The notes: generated by a model not told the origin, from the sequence alone. DNA of 64,000 nucleotides from Hermatobates lingyangjiaoensis (GCA_026182355.1 JAPFBL010000368.1:62001-126000); one strand, 5' to 3'; positions 53,412 to 63,763 are shown, numbered from the stretch's first letter. Made by a program: numbers and translations.

Positions 53412-54149
53412 CAGTGGTTCCCAACCTTTTTTTACTCCTGTACCTCCAAAAAATTTTGTTGACAACACATTTTATATTACTTCAAGGTACAAGATGTTGA
53501 ATCATACTGACTTTTATAAAAAAAAAGGACATTTATTCCACTTTTGATACATATAAAAAAAAATCGAACTTTTAGACAAGAAAGAACACAGATTGATATT
53601 TACGAAAATGAATAAACTTTATGAAAATAAATAACTGTTGTTTGATATATATGTAAAATAGTACAATCAAGAACTAGCTTAAAAAACCTAGAAAGGAGAG
53701 TTGAATTCAATATAATGCAAAAGCTATCTGAAGTTTGCCTACTTTTATAATACAAAGTAATTTACAATATTTTTATATTAACGTTTTGTATTATTACGAA
53801 TCATTTGTCTAAGAAAAGTTTTCTTACATTAGTTAATCCGATAAATGAAATGTTAATATCCATCTTTGATTTTGTTTTGAAATGAAACTTTTGTGAAAGA
53901 TCAATTAATTGTTATCAAGGTGTACGCCTCTCGGCCACTGGTGAGAGAGGAGAGAGAGAGAGAGAGAGGAGAGCGAGAGTGTGAGAGAGTGAGGGGGGGG
54001 GGTGGTTGAACTTAGACGAGAAACCCTTTTTTGATTTGCCCACTCTTCCACTACCTTTTAATAAATAGAGATCCCTAGCTGATAGATAAACCCTCGTCTA
54101 TATCAACTTCTTGATGTCAATGAAACTATCCAAAAAGTTTGAGAAACAC
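53412..54149 (+). mobile_element. hAT-like non-autonomous element, tentative
   Basis: Starts CAGTGGTTCCCAACCTTTTT, a hAT-type terminus, and a roughly inverse AAAAAGTTTGAGAAACAC lies at about 54131-54149. No matching 8-bp duplication was found, so the right boundary is uncertain. It contains a (GA)n/(G)n tract at 53941-54001. Confidence 0.5.
53941..54001. repeat. (GA)n and (G)n microsatellite
   Basis: Interrupted GAGA run ending in a run of about ten G. Confidence 0.9.
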
Positions 54150-54574
54150 AAAGAGGTCTTTTTTGAGTGATTTTCTTAGACACTTAGCTGAAGACTGCGT
54201 TATCATTCTTATCTCATAGGAAACTTTATGGGTAGCTGAGACTGCAAATATTTCACAGTTTTTACAGAAAATAGACACAATTCAGTTATAGAGACCGTAA
54301 AGAGGGCAAGTTTCCGATTAAACAAACCCATCTTTCCTTTAAAGCTAAACATACTCAATAAAATATGATGTCCTTCTAACCAACTAACTAATGCTGTCAA
54401 CGATCTCAATATTATTTTATTTCTGGTGAATTTATTTTTGAACATAACTTTGTATAGGTCATCTAAACACATTAAACAGTATAAAATCAATCTTCATTAG
54501 GATGACTTTGTTTAAAAGCAACAAAAGTTTCGTTTAAAATCAAAAGCGAAATTCAATTGAAACAGCTTGAGTGA

Positions 54575-54830
54575 TTGTTTAAAACAGATACTAGGACTAA
54601 CATTCAATGTTTCGATCCTTCTAACGGTCATCGTCAGAAAATGAGACGAGTGGTGAGAAAACGAAACCAAATATATGTACATATACATTTCAAGACTGCA
54701 TACTTCAATATCAGTTTTGACTCTGACGGAGACCGCTTGTTACGGCTGAAAGATCTGTCTTTTTTCTGATTTTTTACATTATTTGGACGTTGATTTCTGT
54801 TTCACCTGTTTGCTGTAAAATTTTATTATA
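54575..54830. mobile_element. PLE arms, families G' (minus) and A2 (plus)
   Basis: Minus-strand motif at about 54596-54645 (CUGACGA, extra U, GACC with imperfect partner, GAAA, CAUU, GAAUG). Plus-strand A2 motif 54719-54759 (GACU, CUGACGG with A9 to G, GACCG/CGGCU, GAAA, AGA/UCU, missing UA before GUC), with a diverged terminal hairpin to 54820 and (TA)n. Confidence 0.55.
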
Positions 54831-54839
54831 TATATATAT

Positions 54840-55080
54840 ATAAAATGATTTCACATAAACACGTGAAATAACAATCAACGATCAAACCACAATAAGAAAT
54901 GGGAAAACAATACTAAGATCTTTCAACCGTAAGAAGCGGTCTTCGTCAGAGTCAAAAACTGGATTGGGTTTTTACGGTTTTTAAAAACCCCAGTTGGGTA
55001 TTTGACTCTGACGAAGACCGCTTGTTGCGGTTGAAAGATCTTAGTCTTGTTTTCCCATTTCTTATTGTGGTTTGATCATT
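54840..55080. mobile_element. Foldback, PLE family A
   Basis: Motifs 54911-54953 (minus) and 55004-55046 (plus; core intact). The left arm has the terminal hairpin at 54846-54875. (TA)n on both sides. Confidence 0.85.
55004..55046 (+). ncRNA. Hammerhead-ribozyme-like motif, family A
   Basis: Consensus copy: GACU/AGUC, CUGACGA, extra A, GACCG/CGGUU (loop CUUGUUG), GAAA, AGA/UCU. Confidence 0.75.
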
Positions 55081-55119
55081 GATATATATATATATATATA
55101 TAATAATATATATAATATG

Positions 55120-55405
55120 GATGTGTGTCTCTAATCGGGGTTCGGTCAATTTTCCAGGATAAAAAAATCAAACTCTCGTTGCCAACGTTTCGGTTTTATT
55201 TAAAACCTTTTTCATAGGCAGAAGTAAGAATTTTCTTAGTTAAAAAATTCTTACTTCTGTCTATGAAAAAGGTTTTAAATAAAACCGAAACGTTGGCAAC
55301 GAGAGTTTGATTTTTTATCCTGGAAAATTGACCGAACCCCGATTAGAGAACACACCTATTCTATCAAACGGTCGATATCTTATTGAATCTGTTATATATA
55401 TATAT
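55120..55405. mobile_element. Foldback, PLE family B
   Basis: Tight palindrome centred near 55240. Class-B motifs on the minus strand at 55178-55220 and on the plus strand at 55258-55298, outer end TATTGAATCTGTTATATA. The left outer end is shorter. Confidence 0.85.
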
Positions 55406-55414
55406 ATATATATA

Positions 55415-55575
55415 CATAGATTCAATAATATATTGACCGTTTGATAGAATAGGTGTGTTATCTAATCGGGATTCGGTCAAATACATTTTCTACCTCTCCT
55501 TGCCTTAGGCAATGAGAGTTTGATTTTTGAACCTAGGAAATTTCACCGAATCCCGATTAGATAACAAACCTATAT
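55415..55575. mobile_element. Foldback, PLE family B, core deleted
   Basis: Outer B sequences in inverse order (ATTGACCGTTTGATAGAATA; CCGAATCCCGATTAGATAAC), joined across a short unrelated centre. The ribozyme region is absent. Confidence 0.75.
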
Positions 55576-55599
55576 ATATATACATATATATATATATAC

Positions 55600-55980
55600 A
55601 TACATTGAATGTTTTCCTTATCTCGACCACATTATTAAAACTTTTTTTCTTTTTTATCAAGCTTTGGTCTAGTTAAATGATACAATATCTTTAAGCCGAC
55701 GTTATGTTTATATTTGTAGACATCTTCAGGGCTACATAAATACAGAATTTTATTTCAATAACATGAAAAGTAATTATATTACATTATTTAATTAATATAC
55801 CAAGGTAATTATGTATATTAATTAAATAATGTAATATAATTACTTTTCTTGTTATTATTTTAATTAAATTCTGTATTGATGTAGCCCTAAAGATGTCTAC
55901 AAATATAAACATAACGTCGGCTTAAAGATATTGTATTATTGAAGATAGACCAAGCCTCGATAAAAAAGAAAAATAGTGTT

Positions 55981-55983
<3 letters not shown>
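55600..55983. mobile_element. Foldback, PLE family C
   Basis: Minus arm motif 55694-55733 and plus arm motif 55883-55922. Both have stem I AGCC/GGCU, GUCUAC/AUAUA(G/A)AC stem II, and AUAACGUCGG or AUAACGUC in place of GAAAC, so G12 is changed in both. (TA)n of about 25 units follows. Confidence 0.8.

Positions 55984-56040
<57 letters not shown>
55984..56040. repeat. (TA)n, about 26 units
   Basis: Shared border of a C foldback (left) and a B arm (right): two PLE insertions abut the same TA run. Confidence 0.95.
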
Positions 56041-56043
<3 letters not shown>

Positions 56044-56250
56044 ACAGATTCAATAATATATCGACCGTTTGATAGAATAGGTGTGTTCTCTAATCGGGGT
56101 TCGGTCAATTTTCCAGGATAAAAAATCAAACTCTCGTTGCCAACGTTTCGATTGTATTTAAAACCTTTTTCATAGACAGAAGTAAGAATTTTTTAACTAA
56201 GAAAATGAAATTTACATTATTTAAAGGAACAACAATGTTAACCATATATA
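56040..56250 (-). mobile_element. PLE arm, family B
   Basis: Minus-strand B arm with a class-B motif at about 56137-56180 (GAUUGUAUUU variation), then AAGAAAATGAAATTTACATT as in 59230-59260, breaking off at (TA)n near 56240. Confidence 0.75.
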
Positions 56251-56369
56251 TATGTATATGTGAGATTGAATTTACGGCCTATTGTTTTTCTAATTAATTT
56301 CTTGGATAACTTTTCCAAAGCCCTTAAGAGTCTATTAATTAAATATAATTAAATTCACGAGGATCTAGG

Positions 56370-56600
56370 TTCATAAACTCACCATACGTTTTGTTTTCAA
56401 TGATTATATTTCTTCCGACGTTTCGAAGAAACTATTTATATTTTTTCCTTAGTATTAACGAAGGACTGTTTCCTAAATATTCGAATTTCAAAATATATAT
56501 ATAAACAAGATATTTTTTTCAGGGATTGTACAATATTTTTTATTTATTTAAACTTTCAAAACTGACGTTTCAGTTTTAATAAGAAACTTTTTCATAGGTC
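56370..56600 (-). mobile_element. Decayed PLE arms, families P and B3
   Basis: 56395-56460 holds TTCCGACGTTTCGAAGAAAC (3' half of a ribozyme with a short stem). 56530-56610 holds a class-B motif (CCUAUGAAAAAG, AGUUU/AAACU, GAAACGUCAG on the minus strand). Both are single arms. Confidence 0.45.
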
Positions 56601-56619
56601 TAAAGAACAAATAAAAAAA

Positions 56620-57220
56620 TATGCCAGAAATGATAGCCTCCGCACAAGGATACTCTCTTTGCTTATTTATTGAGCTCGATAACAACAAATGGCTGAGTTT
56701 TGTGATAAGTGTTTAGTGTTATCAGAAAATAGTTTTCTGCCCTTGTCCCAGTTGTCGTCTAACCCTTTCTCTCTTTTTTCCATTACCCTTTAAAAGCTTT
56801 TAGCTCCCTCAAACGTTCACCCAATGCTACTGATTTTTTTGTTTTTGTTTTTTTTTGTTCTGATTTTAGTCTATAGTTGCTAAAAATATTTTAAACTAAT
56901 TTCACTCTATTTCAACTTATTTATCTCTTGATTTGTTTCTAAATATTAATTTTAGACTATAAATATATTTTACTAATATTTATTTGTAGCATTTATTATT
57001 TATAATTCAAATAGTTGTAAGTTGTTTCTGCATGAGCCCTATCATTTAATTATTGATATTTAAAAAAATTGTATTTATATTTAAATTTATTTATATTTGA
57101 TTTAATTTATATTTAAATCAATAATTAAGTCGATTGATAATTATCTCTGAATTGTGAATAACTCAACAATAAGCTTGAGTGTAGACCTCTACAGATATTT
57201 GATTAGCACGAACTTAAATT
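56620..57220. other. Spacer, nothing recognised
   Basis: AT-rich; no coding or repeat signal was identified. Confidence 0.4.
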
Positions 57221-57288
57221 TATTATTATACACTATTTTTCTTTCTTAACGAGGTTTTTGGTCTAGCTTCAATAATGCAACACCTTTA

Positions 57289-57328
57289 AGCCGACGTTTC
57301 GTCTATATTTGTAGACATCTTCAGGGCT
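57289..57328 (-). ncRNA. Hammerhead-ribozyme-like motif, family C
   Basis: AGCC/GGCU stem I, CUGAAGA, extra U, GUCUA/UAGAC, GAAA, AC/GU zero-loop stem III, cleavage C. Confidence 0.8.
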
Positions 57329-57550
57329 ACATCAATACAGAGTTTAGTTACTATAACATTAAACATAGTTATATTAAATTATTTAATTAATATATATAAT
57401 TACCTTGGTATTTTTCTATTATGAGGAATTAGTTATGTTATGTAGTTAGTTCCTCATAATAGAAAAAATACCAAGGTAATTATGTATATTAATTAATTAA
57501 TGTGATAAAATTATGTTTAATGTTATAGTAACTAAACTCTGTATTGATGT

Positions 57551-57590
57551 AGCCCTGAAGATGTCTACAAATATAGACGAAACGTCGGCT
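57551..57590 (+). ncRNA. Hammerhead-ribozyme-like motif, family C
   Basis: AGCC 57551-57554, CUGAAGA 57555-57561, U, GUCUA...UAGAC, GAAA, CGUC, GGCU 57587-57590. Identical to the opposite arm. Confidence 0.8.
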
Positions 57591-57735
57591 TAAAGGTGTT
57601 GCATTATTGAGGAATTAGTTATGTTATGTAGTTAGTTCTTCATAATAGAAAAATACCAAGGTAATTATATATATTAATTAAATAATGTAATAAAATTATG
57701 TTTAATGTTATAGTAACTAAACTCTGTATTGATGT

Positions 57736-57775
57736 AGCCCTGAAGATGTCTACAAATATAGACGAAACGTCGGCT
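57736..57775 (+). ncRNA. Hammerhead-ribozyme-like motif, family C, direct copy
   Basis: Same sequence as 57551-57590, 185 bp downstream in the same orientation: two ribozymes in tandem. Confidence 0.8.
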
Positions 57776-58510
57776 TAAAGGTGTTGCATTATTGAAGCTG
57801 GACCAAACCTCGATAAGAAAGAAAAATAGTGTTAAATATATGTGGTCGAGATTGGAAAACATTTATTATTATAGACATAAACAAGTTTATATAAATTATA
57901 CAGCTTCTGAAAACTGAAACCTCAATACAACACTTAGTAGGGGATGTGGGGGTGAAACAAACTTGACTGGTCTATGTAGCGGGTGAAGTAAACCTAAGCT
58001 GCTAGGGGAGCAGTAGGTCACTTTATGTGCCCTTTAATTACTAAACAGCAAATAAACTTTATTTGAAGAGTAAGAATTTGTATCTGTTAAATTCCTCATA
58101 CTTTATTTCATTTCGCATTTGATGTGTATGTTTAACCTCACTCCAGGGAGCTGAAAATCCGGTTTTTCTCTTGCCCTAAGCTTACCTGCTATAACCCTAA
58201 AGTTTTTTTACCTTTTTGTTCAGAATTATTCCTCTAAGAAACAATTAGTAGATTTACAAAATTAAGTACCGTTTCGGTGAAGTTTGAACGTAAAACGAAA
58301 CTAAACGACAATTGGCTAAAATTATTTTAATTCCTCACTGACTTCTTTTATCGTAATAAGATACAACAACTTTTTCTCATACTAAAAATGTGCTGATTTC
58401 AGCATCAACTGATTATTAAACAATTTTCTTTCTATTAATTTCCATTTACCGCAAATATTGATTCAGTTCCTGTACATTTAGGCAGCTCTGGTGTCTCTCT
58501 TAATCTAACC

Positions 58511-58780
58511 GGGGGGTGGGGCAGAGTAGATCAGTAGCAAAGTGCTCGCCTGTGGACTGGTAAATCCAAGGGATTAATACCCACTCTGTTGGTAAATAAA
58601 TCTGAGCACATTGTCCCTCGGAGAGGACGTTAAACTGTCCGTCCCTAGCCTGTATAATGTCATGTAGTCGTTAAAGATCACTACTCGAGGCATACTTGAG
58701 TTAGGTAAAATTTACAATTCCCAATGTAGGTAGAATATTCGTTGTGTAGTATCACAAAAGACCAATGCTCGGCCTCTGTT
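58511..58780 (+). mobile_element. tRNA-derived SINE, tail type 1
   Basis: Head TAGATCAGTAGCAAAGTGC, body CCCTCGGAGAGGACGTTAAAC, tail ATCACAAAAGACCAATGCTC, ending near 58780 without CCTAA repeats. The region 57900-58500 before it is unrecognised. Confidence 0.8.
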
Positions 58781-58839
58781 TGCATTTTTATTATATATAT
58801 TTATTAGCTGTATATATATATTATATATATATATACCAA

Positions 58840-59014
58840 TTAAAATAAGCAGTGACACATAAACAGAAACACAACAAAGACTCACTTTTCAATATTTCGA
58901 CCGCCATTACGGTCGAAATATTGAAAAGTGAGTCTTTGTTGTGTTTCTGTTTATGTGTCACTGCTTATTTTAATTGTTATTTGTCCTGCCGGACCGTTTT
59001 TTCGTTTATCATGG

Positions 59015-59015
<1 letters not shown>
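58840..59015. mobile_element. Foldback, PLE family G, perfect short palindrome
   Basis: Arms of about 70 bp meet at stem II itself (GACCG, CCATTA, CGGTC), each side continuing GAAATATTGAAAAGTGAG. The core CUGANGA is lost at the centre. (TA)n on both sides. Confidence 0.85.
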
Positions 59016-59046
<31 letters not shown>

Positions 59047-59079
59047 TATTATAATATGCTATATTATATATATATATAT

Positions 59080-59505
59080 ATAAACAGATTCAATAATATA
59101 TCGACCGTTTGATAGAATAGGTGTGTTCTCTAATCGGGTTCGGTCAATTTTCCAGGATAAAAAATCAAACTCTCGTTGCCAACGTTTCGGTTTTATTTAA
59201 AACCTTTTTCATAGGCAGAAGTAAGCATTTTTTAACTAAGAAAATGAAATTTACATTATTTAAAGAAACAACAATGTTAGCCGGACAAAACCTTCGACTA
59301 GACTGTCTATTGAAAGTCTAGTCGAAGGTTTTGTCCGGCTAACATTGTTGTTTCTTTAAATAATGTAAATTTCATTTTCTTAGTTAAAAAATTCTTACTT
59401 CTGCCTATGAAAAAGGTTTTAAATAAAACCGAAACGTTGGCAATGAGAGTTTGATTTTTTATCCTGGAAAATTGACCGAACCCCGATTAGAGAACACACT
59501 ATATA
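59080..59505. mobile_element. Foldback, PLE family B
   Basis: Centre near 59310 with a perfect inner palindrome (CCGGACAAAACCTTCGACTA and inverse). Class-B motifs on the minus strand at about 59177-59218 and on the plus strand at about 59400-59442. Confidence 0.85.
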
Positions 59506-59509
59506 TATC

Positions 59510-59552
<43 letters not shown>

Positions 59553-59554
59553 TA

Positions 59555-59690
59555 TATAAAGGTGTGTTCTCTAATCGGGGTTCGGCCAATTTTCCATGAT
59601 AAAAAATTAAACTCTCGTTGCCAACGTTTCGGTTTTATTAGAGAACACACCTATTCTATCAAACGGTCGATATATTATTGAATCTGTTAT
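59555..59690. mobile_element. Foldback, PLE family B, truncated
   Basis: Left arm to CGGTTTTATT joined directly to GAGAACACACC of the right arm. The ribozyme half is lost. Confidence 0.75.
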
Positions 59691-59704
59691 ATAAGATATA
59701 TATA

Positions 59705-59805
59705 TATATAACACTATTTTTCTTTCTTATCGAGGTTTGGTCTAGCTTCAATAACATAGAAAAATAGTGTTAAATATATGTGGTCGAGATTGGAAAATAT
59801 TCGTA
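59705..59805. mobile_element. Foldback, PLE family C, ends only
   Basis: Only about 50 bp of each outer end (AACACTATTTTTCTTTCTTA and inverse), with the whole interior including ribozyme deleted. Confidence 0.7.
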
Positions 59806-59814
59806 TATATATAT

Positions 59815-59910
59815 ATAATAAAATTTCACAGTAACAGGTGAAACAAAAATCAACGTCAAAATACAGTAAAAACTCAGAAAAAAAGACTGAGATCTTTCAA
59901 CCATAAGGGG
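59815..59910 (-). mobile_element. PLE arm, family A2
   Basis: Minus strand: diverged terminal hairpin and GACTGAGATCTTTCAACC, cut off within stem II near 59905. Confidence 0.6.
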
Positions 59911-59913
59911 CAA

Positions 59914-60111
59914 TTACTTCTTTGGGTAACTGTCCCTAAAAGCAAACCTACTCGTATTATAACGCCATAAAATATCTCGCTTATATTTAAAATGGTGGAT
60001 CCTATTAATAAAATAACCACCACTTCTCCCATAGAATACTACTGAAAATAGACGTGAATGAGTGTGGGGGCTGTAAACAAACAAGCTCCAAAATATATTA
60101 TTATTACACAT
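59914..60111 (-). CDS. Unidentified open frame, 65 aa, coding-like
   Basis: The translation is mixed and aromatic/Arg-rich (for example V-F-Y-G-R-S-G-G-Y-F then H-H-F-K-Y-K-R-D-I-L-W-R-Y), unlike the low-complexity frames around it. I cannot assign a family. It lies directly beside the truncated A2 arm, so it may be part of an element interior, a PLE 5' region or a host exon fragment. Confidence 0.25.
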   Translation of the reverse strand: MCNNNIFWSLFVYSPHTHSRLFSVVFYGRSGGYFINRIHHFKYKRDILWRYNTSRFAFRDSYPKK

Positions 60112-60324
60112 TACTATTTATTGATACTGTGACAATTTTATTATTATGTGTTTACATATATTATGGCGTCTTTTAATAAATGTATTATAATAATGCAAGC
60201 TTAGTCTATTTAAATGTAATTAACTAAGTATTACTTTTTATAAAATATGTGGTAGTCCAAAATCTGCCTAATTAGTACGTTATTGCTTCCAGCTAGTAAC
60301 TTTATAATAATATACACTATAAGT

Positions 60325-60835
60325 TAATGTATATATATATATGTTTACGAATTTCTCGCCTATTTCCAATTTGGTTAATTTTTTGGAAAGATTTTCCAGT
60401 TTTCTGATGGATTTCCTTGTGGTAGGAGATAGCTTATGTAAAAGCTGTCCATAATTCATTTATTCACTTATTTTACACTATTGCTTAATATTAATTTACG
60501 ATTACACTTAACTATATAAAACGACATGTTTAGGTCCTTCAAAAGACCATCTTCAGATTTATTATAGACACTATAAACTAAAACTTAACACACAGAGATA
60601 ATTATTACTAGGGAGGTAACACGATATCGCGTTTAAGGTATACATTTCACTGAAGGTTTTTGGAGGGTGGCTGGCGACATCTGTGGTGGAGGGATGTCCA
60701 GGTACTGGTACTGGTGGAGGGAAACAGAATATTGCACTCTGCTTCTCCGTTGTGGTAGGAGATAGCATATGTAAAAGCTGTCCATAATTCATTTTATTCA
60801 CTTATTTTACACTAATGCTTACTATTAATATATAT
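60325..60835 (-). mobile_element. Penelope-like element fragment, family N, direct pseudo-LTR repeats
   Basis: GTGGTAGGAGATAGC plus the following 70 bp occur at about 60420-60490 and again at 60751-60825 in the same orientation, each encoding GQLLHKLSPTTRK-like residues (minus strand). Between them lies a ribozyme-like motif (60521-60560). The upstream copy breaks into a Pro-rich frame (60571-60801) and an untranslated segment. This looks like a deleted PLE with direct terminal repeats. (TA)n on both ends. Confidence 0.65.
60521..60560 (-). ncRNA. Hammerhead-like motif, family N, overlapping an ATG
   Basis: Minus strand: CUGAAGA, extra U, GGUC/GACC stem II, UAAA replacing GAAA, then ACAUGUC with an AUG in stem III as in family J. 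G12 is changed, so it is probably inactive. Confidence 0.5.
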
Positions 60836-61039
60836 ATAAAATGTGTTTTATATATATATATATATATAAAATTGTGAATAAAGCTCTTTTATTCACATCA
60901 AGAGCATCCAGAAACCCTTGGAGGTAGTAACTCAGACCTTGAGGTCATTCACCCCGTAGGATTAACGACCAGCTTATATTAAACTTCAAGAAAAACATTG
61001 TCTTCTCTTTACATGTATAATAAACCAGACAATTCACCC

Positions 61040-61870
61040 AAGATGTTATTCTCGTTCTGAAGGTGAATGTTGATCATTCGAATCATGTCGACTATAGGAG
61101 ATACAGTTTATTGTGTAGACCAGAGGAGATATAGTTTAAAGTGGGTTCCTTAACGGACTGTCTGGGGTTCCGCGAAAAACATTTTTCTAAAAAATTTGTT
61201 TGCGGGTATGTATTTCTATATTTCTTGTGAATCAGGAAACCGAATAATGTTTATATCTACATATACCCATAAGTAGAAGTGATCAAAATTTTATTAATAT
61301 TTAGGATGAATCACTAGTCAGTTTTTGGAACTATCTGATTCCCGAATTTCCTGGTATTGCAAAAGTAACACTTCACACATTGCTACCATTTTCCACTACC
61401 TACTTTTGTGAAACTTGATTTTCCCTTTAAACTGCCATGGAAACCAAATACCGAAGTAGACTTAATGCTTTGATTCTTTGAGAGAATCAAACTCTCATCT
61501 ATAAAGCTAAAAATGATTACAAAATAAATTCAATGTTAAAATTGCTAGTAATTCTGTTTTATGTGTTAATGCACTTATGGAAAATATGAAAATTAAAATC
61601 TTTTAGTTTTGAATTTTTATTCGAAAAATACACATTGCAGTAAAATTACTTTTTAATAGTTTTAAACATACATACTGTTTAAAAAGGCATATGAAAATAT
61701 TTATAATATGATTGTATAAAATCATTAGAATCTGGGGTTCCCGGAAGAGTCACTGTAACCAAAAAGGTTTCCGCGTCGAAAAAGGTTTGAAAAACTCTGG
61801 TGTAGACAAAATAACGAGAGTGTTATTCAGAAAAATTGAGAAGCTCGTTAAAGAACAGGTACATCTATAT
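61040..61870 (+). mobile_element. PLE family J relative, interrupted by a hAT
   Basis: Degraded motif 61054-61092 (CUGAAGG, U, GAAUGU/UCAUUC, GAAU, CAUGUC). The frame from the AUG reads like the J N-terminus (TIGDTVYC, then after the hAT K-I-T-R-V-L-F-R-K-I-E-K-L-V-K-E-Q). The hAT at 61121-61799 splits it. Confidence 0.6.
61121..61799 (+). mobile_element. hAT transposon remnant with perfect 8-bp target duplication
   Basis: CAGAG...CTCTG ends and GTGTAGAC duplicated exactly (61113-61120 and 61800-61807). Same family as 14913-15616, including the decayed dimerisation domain (61330-61500, at least two stops). 679 bp, non-autonomous. Confidence 0.85.
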
Positions 61871-62283
61871 TTGGTGCCATTTTCAATAACCATATATAAA
61901 TAGATATACTTCAATCAGTTCAGTTTAAATTTAGTAAAAAACTTTAAAAATGAATTTAAGTCGAGTTATTCTAGAGATTCATTACTATCCTTTCCTCTGT
62001 GTTTTAATATTTAATATTTCTCATCTCCTTTCCCGTAGAATGAATTATGACTTTCTTTTCATAAATAAATTAGTAAATAATTTATTTGATTGTCCTTTCC
62101 TCATTTTCCAATTACATTTACACATCAAATCATATATTTTAAAAAAAACCAAAATTATTATATGCTGCTTTCCATAAAAGTAGTTATTTCTTTTCCTCCA
62201 TTATGTCTGGTATGATGACAAAGTTTAGTGGTCTGTGTAGTAGTGTAGATTTCTCTAATTGAAAGATAAACAAATTTATGAAG

Positions 62284-62530
62284 TTCTAACGTAGTGCAAT
62301 CACTTATTATGTGGTACTTACTCATTGTAGGGTAAAAGCCAATGAAATGGTCTCCACATATAAAAAATTTAATCGTATAAACAACGCGTTTTGAACACGT
62401 AGTGTTCTTCCTCAGGCATAAACTAAGGGTGGTGTCAGACACTCACCTAGTGTTCGAAACGCGTTGTTTATACTATTAAATTTTTATATGTGGAGACCAT
62501 TTCATTAGCTTTATACCCTATAATGAAATT
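62284..62530. mobile_element. Foldback, PLE family D
   Basis: Minus arm 62284-62420 with motif about 62380-62425 (CUGAGGA, A, GAACAC/GUGUUC, AAAA instead of GAAA). Plus arm 62440-62525 starts inside stem II (AGUGUUCGAAACGCG). The outer right end is truncated. Confidence 0.75.
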
Positions 62531-62739
62531 TATAAAGCAATAAAACATTTAACCATAGTTACATAACATTATGTTACACTTTGCTTAACAGCCACTGACT
62601 TAATCTTTTTGACTTAATTATCATTATAATTACCACTATGTATAATTAGTGTTTATTAGTTTAATATATTAATTAATGTTAATATAATGATAAAAAAATG
62701 TGTATTGTTAAAGGATTACAATTCGTATGTAAATAAATA

Positions 62740-63310
62740 AACAACCACTTAAATGAAACCGTTCCACGAACTAAATAAACAAAGATTCTCAAAAGATTAC
62801 ATAAAAGAGATAAAAGAAACTCACTACTATGTCTGGACCACGTCTTTATCAGCTAGAGAGATAAAGAAGTGAGCGCTCCCCACTCAGGCATGAAGCACTA
62901 ATGTCACTTTGACAGCTTCAGAAGATGCTCTATTTTGTTTCTAGTAGATCTTGTCCTAGGCTTAATATCCATTTTTAAGGATTATTTTTTATTACTTCGA
63001 ATAAAACTTTATTCATTTTTCCTTATATTTCATTTTTTTTATTAATTTATTTTTTATAATATATTTTTCTTTACTTATCTTTATTTATTTGTTAATTTTT
63101 TTTGTTAATATTTATTGTTTATCCTTCCCTCCATAAGTTGGCTACACTGACCGACCTTCTTCTGATTGATACGACTTCTGTTGTTGTTTGCCTTTGGAGC
63201 AACTCACTTCTTTATACCTTTACCTGATGATGATGATGATGATGATGCAGTTGAAATATGGTAATGAGTTTCTGTGTATCTCTTTTATGTGTCTTCTTCA
63301 TGTGAATCAA
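62740..63310. mobile_element. Foldback, PLE family I, with long centre
   Basis: Left minus arm 62745-62870 (AAGAGATAAAAGAAACTCACT) and right plus arm 63224-63305 are inverse copies around about 350 bp of unrelated DNA. The right arm has CUGAUGA followed by a (GAT)n expansion, then GAAATATGGTAATGAG. Confidence 0.6.
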
Positions 63311-63385
63311 ACTTCATTAATTTGATGTCTGGCTTCAACAATGCAACATCTCGTTAAAAAGGAATAGACGAAACGTCTGCTTAAT
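63310..63385 (+). mobile_element. PLE fragment, family C-like
   Basis: GGCTTCAACAATGCAACATC and AATAGACGAAACGTCTGCTT are recognisable C pieces; the core is gone. Confidence 0.5.
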
Positions 63386-63510
63386 ATTATTCAATAGATT
63401 AGTCTTAATTGAAATTATTAACCATCATATTATTATAAACAATTACTATTAGTATTACAAAATGATCAAGAGCTAACACAGTAAGATGAGGTGAACTGCA
63501 TTCTCCTATA

Positions 63511-63543
<33 letters not shown>

Positions 63544-63578
63544 CAATGATCAAACCACAATAAGAAATGGGAAAACAA

Positions 63579-63621
63579 GACTAAGATCTTTCAACCGTAA
63601 CAAGCGGTCTTCGTCAGAGTC
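63579..63621 (-). ncRNA. Hammerhead-ribozyme-like motif, family A
   Basis: GACU/AGUC, CUGACGA, extra A, GACCG/CGGUU, GAAA, AGA/UCU, cleavage U. Consensus. Confidence 0.8.
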
Positions 63622-63655
63622 AAAAACCCAACTCAAAAAACTCAGTTGGGTTTTT

Positions 63656-63698
63656 GACTCTGACGAAGACCGCTTGTTACGGTTGAAAGATCTTAGTC
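63656..63698 (+). ncRNA. Hammerhead-ribozyme-like motif, family A
   Basis: Exact inverse of 63579-63621. Confidence 0.8.
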
Positions 63699-63740
63699 TT
63701 GTTTTCCCATTTCTTATTGTGGTTTGATCATTGATTGTTG

Positions 63741-63763
63741 TTTCACGTGTTTATGTGAAATCT

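Larger units (their letters stand above)
57225..57865. mobile_element. PLE family C, foldback plus an extra direct copy
   Basis: Minus arm 57225-57450, plus arm 57450-57610, and a second plus copy 57606-57865 starting at the same internal GAGGAATTAGTTATG point. Three intact ribozyme motifs: 57289-57328 (minus), 57551-57590 and 57736-57775 (plus). Confidence 0.85.
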
